Positions 7,886 through 15,690 of a DNA stretch of 64,000 nt are shown here, piece after piece. The notes under the pieces were generated by a model. It saw only the letters and a list, made by a program, of their open reading frames with translations. It was not told the DNA's origin and did not search any database. Origin of the DNA: Alkalimonas delamerensis (GTDB lineage Bacteria; Pseudomonadota; Gammaproteobacteria; Enterobacterales; Alteromonadaceae); NCBI RefSeq assembly GCF_030717955.1, contig NZ_JAUZVY010000002.1, positions 186,001 through 250,000 on the forward strand, read 5' to 3'. Within the stretch, counting starts at the first letter, position 1. Each line of letters opens with the position of its first letter. The translations under genes and the position numbers were made by a program.

Positions 7886-8866
7886 ATGAAAGCCTTGCGT
7901 CAACGACAGTACGGCTGTTTGGACTCGCTGGAACTAAGCGAGGTTAAAAAGCCGATCCCCGCTAAGCACCAGGTGCTTATCAAGGTGCATGCTGTTTCCA
8001 TCAATGATTGGGATTGGGCACTGCTGCATGGCAGCCCTTTTATTCCCAATCGTTTGATGGTCGGCTTGTTTAAACCGAGCATCATTGTGGGCTCAGATAT
8101 TGCGGGGCGCATTGAGGCCGTTGGCAGCCATGTATCCCGCTTCAAGCCGGGCGATGAAGTGTACGGCGATCTGTCTGGTTGTGGCTTTGGTGGTTTTGCC
8201 GAGTTTGTCTGTGCGCCCGAAGATGCCCTGATCCGAAAACCACCAAGTATGTCGTTTGAGCAAGCAGCGGCGATCCCGCAGGCCGGTATGTTGGCGCTGC
8301 AAGGGATCCGGGCTAAGCACTCGCTGCCACCAGATCAAAAGGTGCTGATCAACGGCGCTGGCGGCGGGGTAGGCAGTATCGCCGTTCAACTGCTGAAACC
8401 TCAAGGCGTCGAGGTCACAGGGGTTGATAGTGCAGAAAAACTGGCGCTGATGCGATGCTGGGGCTTCGATCAGGTCATCGACTACCGGGCCGTTAATTTC
8501 ACTCGTAATGGCCAGCGTTATGACTTGATTATCGACGTGAAAACCGAGCAGTCGCCCAAAGACTATGAACGTGCTTTGAGTCCGGGTGGGGTGTACGCAA
8601 CTGTTGGCGGGCAACTTACCAAGTTGCTTCGAATCGCGCTTTCTGGTTTACGCATCCAGCGCGAACGCGACAAAAAGCTGCGGGTGATAGGCCTGCAGGC
8701 GAACGGCGATCTGGCGTATTTTAACGAGCTGTTTGAGAGCGGTCACTTTAAGCCGGTGCTGGATAAGCTGTACGACTTCACCGAATCCGATGTGCGCCAG
8801 GCTTTTCAGCGGTTTGGTGTTGCTGCACATAATGGTAAGATCGTCGTGCGCTTGTCGCACCTTTAA
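7886..8866 (+). CDS. NAD(P)-dependent medium-chain dehydrogenase/quinone reductase
   Basis: This 326-residue protein belongs to the zinc-independent quinone oxidoreductase branch of the medium-chain dehydrogenases. The GroES-like part has HAVSINDWDWALLHG, IVGSDIAGRIEAVGS and FKPGDEVYGD. The Rossmann domain begins VLINGAGGGVGSIAVQLLK near residue 155. No structural or catalytic zinc cysteines are seen. Expected role is reduction of quinones or enones with NADPH. It closes the run of small detoxification-type genes. Confidence 0.82.
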   Translation: MKALRQRQYGCLDSLELSEVKKPIPAKHQVLIKVHAVSINDWDWALLHGSPFIPNRLMVGLFKPSIIVGSDIAGRIEAVGSHVSRFKPGDEVYGDLSGCGFGGFAEFVCAPEDALIRKPPSMSFEQAAAIPQAGMLALQGIRAKHSLPPDQKVLINGAGGGVGSIAVQLLKPQGVEVTGVDSAEKLALMRCWGFDQVIDYRAVNFTRNGQRYDLIIDVKTEQSPKDYERALSPGGVYATVGGQLTKLLRIALSGLRIQRERDKKLRVIGLQANGDLAYFNELFESGHFKPVLDKLYDFTESDVRQAFQRFGVAAHNGKIVVRLSHL

Positions 8867-8972
8867 GCAACGGCTCAGAAACGGTCAGAAAGAGCGGCTC
8901 AATTGGCCGAACTTGTTCAATAAGGCCGTCAGTCAAATTTCAGTTTGCTTAGCCTAACACAAAGAGGTTCTG

Positions 8973-9257
8973 ATGAAGTGTCCGCATTGCTCGCAACATG
9001 TGAGTGTCTTTTCCAGAAGCATCAATAAATTTGGCTCTATGCAGCTGTGCCCAAAGTGCAATCAGCCGGTTAAAACCTATTTAAGCCTTAAATGGGCTGC
9101 TATTTTATTTATTCCTGTTTTTGTCAGTTTGCAAGCAATCAAGTTGCTCTTTATCAATGGCGGTTTCAGCAGTTCCCTGGCAACGGGGTTTGCTTGTGGC
9201 TTGCTGGTTGTATTGTCCATGAGGCTTAAAGTGCCAGATGATGCCACAAGATCATAA
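8973..9257 (+). CDS. Small zinc-ribbon membrane protein, unknown function
   Basis: I do not recognise the family. The 94-residue protein starts with a zinc-ribbon-like pair of Cys motifs (MKCPHC, then LCPKC near residue 32). Two hydrophobic stretches follow, AAILFIPVFVSLQAIKLLFI and LATGFACGLLVVLSM, so it is probably a two-pass membrane protein with a cytoplasmic zinc knuckle. ATG 8973 has an AGAGG ribosome site. Confidence 0.6.
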   Translation: MKCPHCSQHVSVFSRSINKFGSMQLCPKCNQPVKTYLSLKWAAILFIPVFVSLQAIKLLFINGGFSSSLATGFACGLLVVLSMRLKVPDDATRS

Positions 9258-9289
9258 GCATCTTTTAAAAAGTTGAGAGGTCAGATTTC

Positions 9290-9589
9290 CTAGGGAAGAT
9301 GCTTTTGTGGCAGTTGTGGCTGCCCTAATACGGCCACGATCAGAATAAAGCCGTCTTCTTGTGTGAAGTAGGCGGTATGTTTGCCAATTGGGAAATAGAA
9401 CCCCGAGGGGTAGATGTCGTCACAACTTCGTCCCAGTTCAGGATTATCGGCCAACATTTGAAAGCCAGACAGCAGACTTGCTTTGTATTTTAGCCACTGC
9501 GATTCAGAGAAATTTGTTAGGGTGTAATCTCTAATTGCACGCAAATGTGCCTGTGCCAGGCTGCTTAGCTGAAAGCTTTTCTGTTGCAT
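9290..9589 (-). CDS. ParE/RelE-superfamily toxin
   Basis: The protein is 99 residues, the size and fold of ParE toxins: SLAQAHLRAIRDYTLTNFSESQ, LADNPELGRSCDDIYPSGFY, then HTAYFTQEDGFILIVAVLGQ. ParE proteins poison gyrase, whereas RelE cuts ribosome-bound mRNA. The long first helices and the absence of a clear RelE catalytic cluster favour ParE. It follows its antitoxin gene after an 8-base gap. ATG 9589 is preferred over the in-frame TTG at 9592. Confidence 0.82.
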   Translation of the reverse strand: MQQKSFQLSSLAQAHLRAIRDYTLTNFSESQWLKYKASLLSGFQMLADNPELGRSCDDIYPSGFYFPIGKHTAYFTQEDGFILIVAVLGQPQLPQKHLP

Positions 9590-9597
9590 CAATGGCT

Positions 9598-9840
9598 TTA
9601 GAGCGCGTTAAGAAAACTTTCGCCATCAACTACCTTGCCGTTGGCAAGGTCCTTCTTCGCAGCATCAAAGCACTGTTTCAAATACTCCGCCTTCATCGCC
9701 TCCAATGCTTCAAAATCATGAATAGACATCACCACCACAGCATCTTTACTGTTTTTGCTTATTTTAATCGGTTCCCGCTGCGCATTGAGCAGCAATTCGC
9801 CAAAATTCCGCTTTGCATCATTTGCGGTTAATGTTTGCAT
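9598..9840 (-). CDS. Phd/YefM-family antitoxin
   Basis: An 80-residue antitoxin starting MQTLTANDAKRNFGELLLNA, the Phd/YefM DNA-binding N-terminus, followed by IKISKNSKDAVVVMSIHDFE. The C-terminal third (about 50-80) would wrap the toxin. It is upstream of and coupled to the ParE-like gene and has its own promoter and operator candidates. Confidence 0.85.
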   Translation of the reverse strand: MQTLTANDAKRNFGELLLNAQREPIKISKNSKDAVVVMSIHDFEALEAMKAEYLKQCFDAAKKDLANGKVVDGESFLNAL

Positions 9841-9870
9841 GGTAAAGCTCCATTGTTAACCACCCCTTGA

Positions 9871-9924
9871 AGTATAACGTATCGCACAAAGCGGTCAATA
9901 CGCTTAAATCGTGCGATTTGTGCG
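9871..9924 (-). promoter_or_regulatory. Promoter and operator of the phd-parE pair
   Basis: On the minus strand TTGACC (9898-9893) and TATACT (9876-9871) are separated by 16 bases, a good sigma-70 promoter about 30 bases upstream of the antitoxin start. An 8-base inverted repeat CGCACAAA (9883-9890) / TTTGTGCG (9917-9924) and an inner AAATCG-TG-CGATTT (9906-9919) overlap or flank the promoter. These are plausible operators for autorepression by the toxin-antitoxin complex. Confidence 0.6.
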
Positions 9925-10046
9925 GCTTTCTGGCAGTGGCCATCGTTTTAGTCTGCCTATCACATGCACTCCCTATAGCTACCTATCACAAGCCCTATGC
10001 GTTTCAATTAGAGCTATGCAGCAGAGCCGTTGCTAAGAGGAAAATA

Positions 10047-10071
10047 GCAGTATGAAAATTTTTCATACTGC
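10047..10071. promoter_or_regulatory. Palindromic MetR-type box upstream of mesX
   Basis: Two 12-base arms, 10047-10058 and 10060-10071, are perfect inverted repeats around one central base. The core at 10053-10065 is TGAAAATTTTTCA, an exact match to the MetR consensus TGAANNTNNTTCA. No T-run follows, so it is not a terminator. MetR activates methionine synthase genes with homocysteine as co-effector, which fits the gene pair downstream. Confidence 0.65.
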
Positions 10072-10136
10072 ATCTGAAATATCACCATTTTCCTTCCCCG
10101 GATTTTGCGCGTATAACACACCCATGGTTGCCATTT

Positions 10137-10152
10137 AGATGTCCAGATGCCT
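10137..10152 (+). promoter_or_regulatory. Two tandem Met-box-like octamers (possible MetJ operator)
   Basis: AGATGTCC and AGATGCCT stand directly end to end, each matching the Met box AGACGTCT at six of eight positions. MetJ binds two or more adjacent octamers. The placement between the MetR-type palindrome and mesX suggests repression by S-adenosylmethionine through MetJ. This is weaker than the MetR call. Confidence 0.45.
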
Positions 10153-10249
10153 AATTTGGCGTCGGATGCACTGGCAACAAATGCATGCAACAGGGTTTGC
10201 CGTGCGCAAACCAGCAGCATAGGTAACAGACAACAGGGTAGCAAAGACT

Positions 10250-11257
10250 ATGAACAACTTTACATTCAGCATTAAAAGCATCGCTTTTGACGAGCATTAT
10301 CAGCCAGCCGATAACACCCGCATCACTACCAACTTTGCCAATCTGGCCAGAGGGGCCAGCCGTCAGCAGAATTTACGCAAAACCCTGGCGATGATTGACC
10401 GCCGCTTTAATGCACTGGCGCCCTGGGATAACCCAAATGCTGATCGCTATGCGGTGCAGCTGGACATCATTTCCGTCGATATCCACATCGAAGGCAAAGC
10501 GCAGGGGTTTCCGGCGATAGAAGTGCTTAAAACCAGCATCATTGACCGTAAAACCAATCAGCAAGTTGAAGGCATTGTTGGCAACAACTTTTCGTCCTAT
10601 GTGCGCGATTATGATTTCAGTGTGGTGCTGCTGGAGCACAACAAAAACAAGCCCAATTTCAGCATTCCGCCAAACTTTGGCGATTTGCACGGCAAGCTGT
10701 TTCAGTGCTTTGTCAGCTCCAGCGAGTACCAGCAACACTTTCGTAAGCCACCGGTGATTTGCCTCAGTGTGTCCGACAACAAAACCTACCAGCGTACCAA
10801 CAATTGGCACCCGGTGTTGGGCGTGGAGTATCAGCCGGATGACAGCTCGCTGACCGAGCAGTACTTCAAAAAAATGGGCTTGAATGTGCGCTACTTTATG
10901 CCGGCTCAAAGCGCCGCGCCGCTGGCGTTTTATTTCTTTGGCGATTTGCTCAATGATTACAGCAATCTGGAGCTGATTGGCACCATCAGCACCATGGAAA
11001 CCTTTCAAAAAATATACCGGCCGGAAATTTACAGTGCCCATGTCGCGGCAGGGGAGCGCTATCGGCCCAATCTGAAAAACCCGGATCACGCCGCAACCGA
11101 CATCGTCTACGATCGGGAGGAGCGCAGCCGGCTGGCGGTGGAGCAGGGCCGGTTTGCCCAGGAGCACTTTATCAAGCCGCACCAGCAGCTGCTGGAACAA
11201 TGGGCTGCACAGTACCCTTTGCTTGAAACGTTAACTGAAGAGCGGGCGATCGCATGA
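10250..11257 (+). CDS. mesX: MesX (DUF1852), partner of folate-independent methionine synthase
   Basis: This 335-residue protein matches the DUF1852 family as I remember it (MNNFTFSIKSIAFDEHYQP, TRITTNFANLARG, and INxR-like NRKT/DRKTNQQVEGIVGNN regions). In the literature on split MetE-like enzymes, DUF1852 was named MesX and is needed for MesD activity. Its own chemistry is unknown. It overlaps mesD by four bases (ATGA), so equal expression is expected, and it sits behind MetR-type and Met-box-like sites. Family call is good; the functional statement is from family knowledge. Confidence 0.8.
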   Translation: MNNFTFSIKSIAFDEHYQPADNTRITTNFANLARGASRQQNLRKTLAMIDRRFNALAPWDNPNADRYAVQLDIISVDIHIEGKAQGFPAIEVLKTSIIDRKTNQQVEGIVGNNFSSYVRDYDFSVVLLEHNKNKPNFSIPPNFGDLHGKLFQCFVSSSEYQQHFRKPPVICLSVSDNKTYQRTNNWHPVLGVEYQPDDSSLTEQYFKKMGLNVRYFMPAQSAAPLAFYFFGDLLNDYSNLELIGTISTMETFQKIYRPEIYSAHVAAGERYRPNLKNPDHAATDIVYDREERSRLAVEQGRFAQEHFIKPHQQLLEQWAAQYPLLETLTEERAIA

Positions 11258-12288
11258 TGAACAGACTACTTCCTACCTCCACCGCTGGTAGCTTGCCCAA
11301 ACCATCCTGGCTGGCTGAGCCTGAAACCCTGTGGTCGCCCTGGAAATTGCAGGGCCAGGAATTAACCGATGGCAAACAGGATGCGCTGCGCCTGGCGCTG
11401 CACGAGCAGCAACAGGCCGGGCTGGATATTGTCAGCGACGGCGAGCAATCGCGGCAACATTTTGTCACCACCTTTATTGAGCACCTGGATGGCGTGGACT
11501 TTGCCAAACGCGAAATCATGCGTATTCGCAATCGTTACGAAGCCAGCGTGCCCTCAGTGGTCGGCGCGGTCAGCCGGCAAAAGCCGGTCTTCGTGGAGGA
11601 TGCGCGCTTTTTACGCCAGCAAACCAAACAACCGATCAAATGGGCGCTGCCAGGCCCGATGACCATGATAGACACCCTGTACGATGGCCATTACAAAAGC
11701 CGCGAGCAACTGGCCTTTGAGTTTGCCAAAATTCTCAATCAGGAAGCCAAAGAGTTGGCGGCGGCCGGGGTGGATATTATCCAGTTCGACGAGCCGGCTT
11801 TTAATGTGTTTTTTGACGAAGTGAATGACTGGGGCATTGCTGCCTTAGAGCAGGCGATAGCCGGCCTTGACTGCGAAACTGCTGTGCATATTTGCTATGG
11901 CTACGGCATCAAGGCCAATACCGACTGGAAGCAAACGCTGGGCTCGGAATGGCGCCAGTACGAGGCTGTTTTTCCAAAACTTCGGGAGTCCTCCATCGAT
12001 ATCATCTCGCTGGAATGCCACAACTCCCGGGTTCCGATGGACTTGCTGGCGCTTATTCGTGGCAAAAAAGTGATGGTCGGGGCCATTGATGTGGCAAACC
12101 ACAGCATTGAAACCCCGGAGGAGGTCGCCGCCACGCTGCGTCAGGCACTGCAGTTTGTCGATGCCGACAAGCTCTACCCATGCACCAACTGCGGCATGGC
12201 GCCGCTGCCGCGCCAGATAGCACGGGGCAAGCTTCAGGTGTTAACGGCCGGGGCTGCTTTGGTGCGTAGCGAGCTAGCAAGCTGCTAA
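11254..12288 (+). CDS. mesD: MesD-type core methionine synthase (MetE C-terminal-like)
   Basis: The 344-residue protein corresponds to the catalytic C-terminal barrel of MetE and lacks the N-terminal half. Seen: TSTAGSLPKPSWL near the start, IVSDGEQSRQHFV, WALPGPMTMIDTLY, IIQFDEPAF, the zinc/homocysteine site HICYGYG near residue 212, and TNCGMAPLPRQ with the second zinc Cys near 310. MesD enzymes transfer a methyl group to homocysteine without the folate-binding N-terminal domain and need MesX, which is the overlapping upstream gene. The methyl donor is not established as far as I know. Confidence 0.82.
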   Translation: MMNRLLPTSTAGSLPKPSWLAEPETLWSPWKLQGQELTDGKQDALRLALHEQQQAGLDIVSDGEQSRQHFVTTFIEHLDGVDFAKREIMRIRNRYEASVPSVVGAVSRQKPVFVEDARFLRQQTKQPIKWALPGPMTMIDTLYDGHYKSREQLAFEFAKILNQEAKELAAAGVDIIQFDEPAFNVFFDEVNDWGIAALEQAIAGLDCETAVHICYGYGIKANTDWKQTLGSEWRQYEAVFPKLRESSIDIISLECHNSRVPMDLLALIRGKKVMVGAIDVANHSIETPEEVAATLRQALQFVDADKLYPCTNCGMAPLPRQIARGKLQVLTAGAALVRSELASC

Positions 12289-12407
12289 TTTTACTGCCGT
12301 GCTGTGCAAAGGATAAAGTTCAGCGCCTTTAAAACATTGATCCATAAGCTGAGCCAACCGTAATCAGACAGGAGCATGTAGCCAATAGCGGAATTGAGCC
12401 TTTAGCG

Positions 12408-12752
12408 ATGCAAAAACTGTTTTTTGATGGCAGCTGCGCTTTATGTCGGCGTGAAATTAACTGGTTGGCACCCAAACTAAGGCCGCATCTAGAGCTTGTC
12501 GATATCAGCGCCGACGGCTTTAGCGGCTTTGCCGGGGTGACGAAAGCGGCGATGATGCAACAAATTCATTTGTGGCGGCATGACCAATTTCTGATTGGCA
12601 TCGATGCCAGCCTCTACTACTGGCAATTGGCCGGACATACCCGATTGGTGGCGCTGTTACGTCTGCCACCTTGCTATTGGCTGGCCAGCAAAGCCTATGC
12701 CTATTGGGCCGCCAAGCGCAGCCATTGCACTGGCGGCGATTGCGCGCTTTAA
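12408..12752 (+). CDS. DCC-family (DUF393) thiol-disulfide oxidoreductase-like protein
   Basis: A 114-residue protein beginning MQKLFFDGSCALCRREINWL. The FDGSCALCRRE stretch is the DxxCxxC motif that gives the DCC family its name and resembles a thioredoxin-fold active site. The C-terminus (WLASKAYAYWAAKRSH, then CTGGDC) is also usual for the family. Function in the cell is not known. The next gene follows after 10 bases. Confidence 0.82.
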   Translation: MQKLFFDGSCALCRREINWLAPKLRPHLELVDISADGFSGFAGVTKAAMMQQIHLWRHDQFLIGIDASLYYWQLAGHTRLVALLRLPPCYWLASKAYAYWAAKRSHCTGGDCAL

Positions 12753-12762
12753 GGCAGTAAAG

Positions 12763-13098
12763 ATGCCACCACCAAGAATGCGCCAGCGCAGTGTCAGCAA
12801 AGCTTCAGCCGCCACCGATCAGCATATTTTGCGGTTACACAGTGCCATGGCCGAAAAGCTGCTGGCTGAGCCCTGGCGTATCAGCGGTATCCGTCAGACT
12901 CTGGAGCAGCGCTATCAGGCCGGGCAGATAAAGCATGGCGGCTACATTCACTGGCACAGTATTTTGGATTGCATTGACCAGCCGGACCTATTTCGCACCG
13001 CTTTGCTGGATAACGGCGAGCGGATGAAAAAACTGCGCCGCCGCACTGTGTTGGTGGGCATACTCACCGAGCAAGAACGCATGGCACTGCTTGGCTAA
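12763..13098 (+). CDS. Conserved hypothetical protein
   Basis: I do not recognise the family. From ATG 12763 the product is 111 residues, basic, mostly helical, with EKLLAEPWRISGIRQTLEQRY and GYIHWHSILDCIDQ as the most structured segments. AAGG at 12750-12753 could serve as ribosome site, since the DCC gene stops at 12752. The frame is open back to 12595 but would then overlap the DCC gene by more than 150 bases, so the shorter form is preferred. ATG 12778 is an alternative start. Confidence 0.55.
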   Translation: MPPPRMRQRSVSKASAATDQHILRLHSAMAEKLLAEPWRISGIRQTLEQRYQAGQIKHGGYIHWHSILDCIDQPDLFRTALLDNGERMKKLRRRTVLVGILTEQERMALLG

Positions 13099-13256
13099 CT
13101 TTTTTGCTCATTGTAGCTGATGGGCAGTTCAAGGGTTCAAGTCAAGGCTTGACCAATTGACTTCTCACGAAGCATTGGCTGATGAAAGTGGGTAGTGGAG
13201 TAAGTCCGGAGCAGAGTGTAAACTTGCCAAAGAGATAATTCGCGAATGAGGTATTT

Positions 13257-13496
13257 ATGTTGCCTGCTACTGAGCTGATTGAATCTGAGGCACTTTCGCT
13301 GCCGGTTTCAGAGCGTGCAGAATTGATAGTGCATCTGCTGGATAGTTTAGAGCCTCGCCCAAAGATTGCTCCTGCCCAAGTTGAAAAAGCTTGGGTGCAC
13401 GAGGCTAATCGGCGATATCAGTCCTACCTGCAGGGAGAGGAGGAATCCTACTCTGCTGACGAGGTGTTTGCTGACTTAAGGGCGGACGACGATTGA
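13257..13496 (+). CDS. Addiction-module antitoxin (TIGR02574/Unstab_antitox type)
   Basis: The 79-residue acidic protein has the signature of this family: IESEALSLPVSERAELIVHL, then LLDSLEP, and the C-terminal ADEVFADLRADDD. It overlaps the RelE-type toxin gene by four bases (TTGA). A GAGG ribosome site precedes ATG 13257. It neutralises the downstream toxin by direct binding. Confidence 0.85.
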   Translation: MLPATELIESEALSLPVSERAELIVHLLDSLEPRPKIAPAQVEKAWVHEANRRYQSYLQGEEESYSADEVFADLRADDD

Positions 13497-13792
13497 AGCC
13501 TATTCGGTTTTTGGCGTCTGCCCGTGAAGATATTCGCCAGGAAAAATCGCGTTACCGCTCTATCCATCCCGAGCTGGCCCGCAGGTTTCAAGCTGCAATC
13601 GAGGCCGCCACAGCACTTATCGCTGAGCAACCACTTGCCATGCAAGAGCTAGACTTTTCTGTCAGGCGTTGGCCTCTGGAAACTTTCCCTCATGGTGTAC
13701 TGTATCGGGTTGAGGAAAAATATGTGCTTGTTTTGGCAGTATTTCATCCGAGTCGGGAACCTGAAAAATGGCATCTGCGAGTCCGCACATAG
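13493..13792 (+). CDS. RelE/ParE-family toxin
   Basis: A 99-residue toxin with MKPIRFLASAREDIRQEKSRY, RRFQAAIEAATALIAEQP and FPHGVLYRVEEKYVLVLAVF, followed by HPSREPEKW. The start appears to be TTG 13493, overlapping the antitoxin stop. It converges with modC, from which it is separated by only 10 bases. This is the second toxin-antitoxin pair within 4 kb. Confidence 0.82.
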   Translation: MKPIRFLASAREDIRQEKSRYRSIHPELARRFQAAIEAATALIAEQPLAMQELDFSVRRWPLETFPHGVLYRVEEKYVLVLAVFHPSREPEKWHLRVRT

Positions 13793-13802
13793 CTTGCCGT
13801 TT

Positions 13803-14987
13803 TCAATCCAAAGCCACAGCCTTAATCTGCGCATAAACCTGTTGTCCAAGCTGCAACCCCAACCGCTCAACCGATTGCTGCGTCAGCAGCGCCTGCAAAG
13901 GCTGGCCGGCGAGGTCGAGTTGCACCAAGGTTTCGGCCGGGTGGGGGGCTGGGTGAAAGCCGGTGATGGTGACTTTTAGTTGATTGCTGACTGAGCTGTC
14001 CTGAATGGGTTGGGTGCTTAGTGCGACGTCACGGGCCTGGATGCGCAGGCGGTAGTTTGGTTGGCTAAATGGCGGTGCTGGCAATTGCAGCTGCTGCTGG
14101 CCGATGCTAAGCGTTAGCAGGTGCGCTTGGCTGGCACTATGGTTGGCATGCAGCAGCGATAAAGCGCCGCTGGCGGCGAGTTCGGGGCGGAGCAGTTGCT
14201 GTGGCAGCGGGCCCTGGCTGTGGATGCGGCCGTTTTGCATCAGCACCAGCTGATCGGCCAGTTTGACCACATCGTCCAGCTGATGGCTGACCAGCAGCAT
14301 CGGTATGCCGGTTTTTGCGGCGATGCGCTGCAAAAAAGGCAGAATGTCGTTGCGGCTTTGCTGATCCAGGGAAGCCAGTGGCTCATCGAGCAGCAGCAAT
14401 TGCGGCTGGCTTAGCAGTGCCCGGCCAAGCGCGACCCGCTGGCGCTGACCGCCGGACAATTGCTCTGGCCTTTGGCTAAGCAGTGGCGTCAGTTCCAGCA
14501 GGGTGATGACTTGTTCTGGCTTCAGTGCAATCGGCTGCCTGGCATGCAGGCGCTGATAGCCATAGAGCAGATTTTGCTGCACCGATAAATGCGGCAGCAA
14601 GCTGCTTTCCTGAAACACCATGCCAATACGCCGCTGATGCACAGGTAAGAAATCCCTATCCTGCTGCCAGGTGATGCTGCCAAAGCGGATATGGGTATTG
14701 GCATGGCGATCCAGCCCGGCAATAGCGCGCAGCAAGCTGGTTTTGCCACAGCCAGAGCGACCAAACAGAGCGGTGATGCCCTGAAGCGGCAGGGTGTCGT
14801 TCAGTTGCAGGCAAAAATCGCCGCGCTTGACCGTGCAGTTAAGGCGAAGAGTGACGGCTTCGGGCTGGCTTTGGCAATGGGTGCTGCTAGCGGCTACGCT
14901 GGTATTGCCAAAACGCTGCCAGCGCCAGCTAAGCCTGTGCCAGAAGCTGAGTTTATCGCCTGCGCGGGAAAGGCTATGGTCGGTCAT
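13803..14987 (-). CDS. modC: Molybdate ABC transporter ATP-binding protein ModC
   Basis: The 394-residue ATPase has Walker A GRSGCGKTSLLRAIAG near residue 95, signature LSGGQRQRVALGRALL, Walker B LLLLDEPLASLD and the switch His in LLVSHQ. The C-terminal Mop domain (about 320-394) binds molybdate. It carries some 45 residues before the usual start of the ABC domain (TVKRGDFCLQL), longer than typical ModC; an internal start is possible but the ATGA overlap with modB supports 14987. It is the last gene of the moa-mod operon. Confidence 0.92.
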   Translation of the reverse strand: MTDHSLSRAGDKLSFWHRLSWRWQRFGNTSVAASSTHCQSQPEAVTLRLNCTVKRGDFCLQLNDTLPLQGITALFGRSGCGKTSLLRAIAGLDRHANTHIRFGSITWQQDRDFLPVHQRRIGMVFQESSLLPHLSVQQNLLYGYQRLHARQPIALKPEQVITLLELTPLLSQRPEQLSGGQRQRVALGRALLSQPQLLLLDEPLASLDQQSRNDILPFLQRIAAKTGIPMLLVSHQLDDVVKLADQLVLMQNGRIHSQGPLPQQLLRPELAASGALSLLHANHSASQAHLLTLSIGQQQLQLPAPPFSQPNYRLRIQARDVALSTQPIQDSSVSNQLKVTITGFHPAPHPAETLVQLDLAGQPLQALLTQQSVERLGLQLGQQVYAQIKAVALD

Positions 14988-15685
14988 GTCAGTGGCCCCC
15001 GGTCAAAGCGCTTGTTCAGGCCATAGACAATAAAGAGCACCACAAAGGCGGCAATCAGCAGGCCGAGCGACAGCTGATGCGCCTGGCTGTAGTTCATCGC
15101 TTCGGTGTGATCGTAAATCAGCACCGACAGCACCTGGGTTTCACCCGGTATGCTGCCCCCCAGCATTAAAATCACGCCAAACTCGCCCAGTGTATGGGCA
15201 AAGGTCAGGGTGGCGGCGACGATAAAACCACCGCGACAAAGCGGCAACACCACACTAAACAGCTGGTCCAGTTTACCGGCCCCAAGCGTCTGCGCCACTT
15301 CCAGCGGCCTTGGCCCCATGCGGCGAAAGCTCTCCAAGAGCGGCTGCACGGTAAAAGGCAACGAGTAAATCACCGAACCAATCAAAATACCGGGAAAGCT
15401 AAAAGCCAGATGCTGAAACCCCAGCCGCTCCAAAGTGCCACCAACCGCGCCCTCTGGGCCGAGCAGCAGCAACAGATAAAAGCCCAGTACTGTGGGTGGC
15501 AGCACCAGTGGCAAGGCCACCAGCGCCTGAATAGCGGTGCGCACCCGGCACTGACCCCGGCTCTGGCCCTGGGCCAGCCACCAGGCGAGCGGGGTGCCCA
15601 GCAATAATAAAATCAGCGTGGTGTACAAACACAGCTTCAGCGTCAGTTGGATGGCTTGCCAGTCGTGTGCAGTGAGTTCGATCAT
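14984..15685 (-). CDS. modB: Molybdate ABC transporter permease ModB
   Basis: A 233-residue permease with five or six hydrophobic helices and the EAA loop region GPRPLEVAQTLGAGKLDQLF that contacts ModC. The N-terminus MIELTAHDWQAIQLTLK aligns naturally with other ModB proteins, so ATG 15685 is preferred over the in-frame GTG 15688. A GGAG lies eight bases upstream. It overlaps modC by four bases and follows modA closely. Confidence 0.92.
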   Translation of the reverse strand: MIELTAHDWQAIQLTLKLCLYTTLILLLLGTPLAWWLAQGQSRGQCRVRTAIQALVALPLVLPPTVLGFYLLLLLGPEGAVGGTLERLGFQHLAFSFPGILIGSVIYSLPFTVQPLLESFRRMGPRPLEVAQTLGAGKLDQLFSVVLPLCRGGFIVAATLTFAHTLGEFGVILMLGGSIPGETQVLSVLIYDHTEAMNYSQAHQLSLGLLIAAFVVLFIVYGLNKRFDRGPLT

Positions 15686-15690
15686 CACCC

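Larger units (their letters stand above)
9925..10249. other. Intergenic leader of mesX-mesD
   Basis: About 325 bases without a gene. The left half shows nothing recognisable. The right half holds a 25-base perfect palindrome with a MetR-type core, a TATAAC hexamer at 10112-10117, and two tandem Met-box-like octamers about 100 bases before mesX. No open frame with a ribosome site is present. Confidence 0.5.

Noticed and set aside
10373..11200. Long open frame (275 codons) antisense to mesX
   Set aside because: The sense strand encodes a recognisable DUF1852 protein with a coupled partner. The antisense frame has no ribosome site and no family motif.
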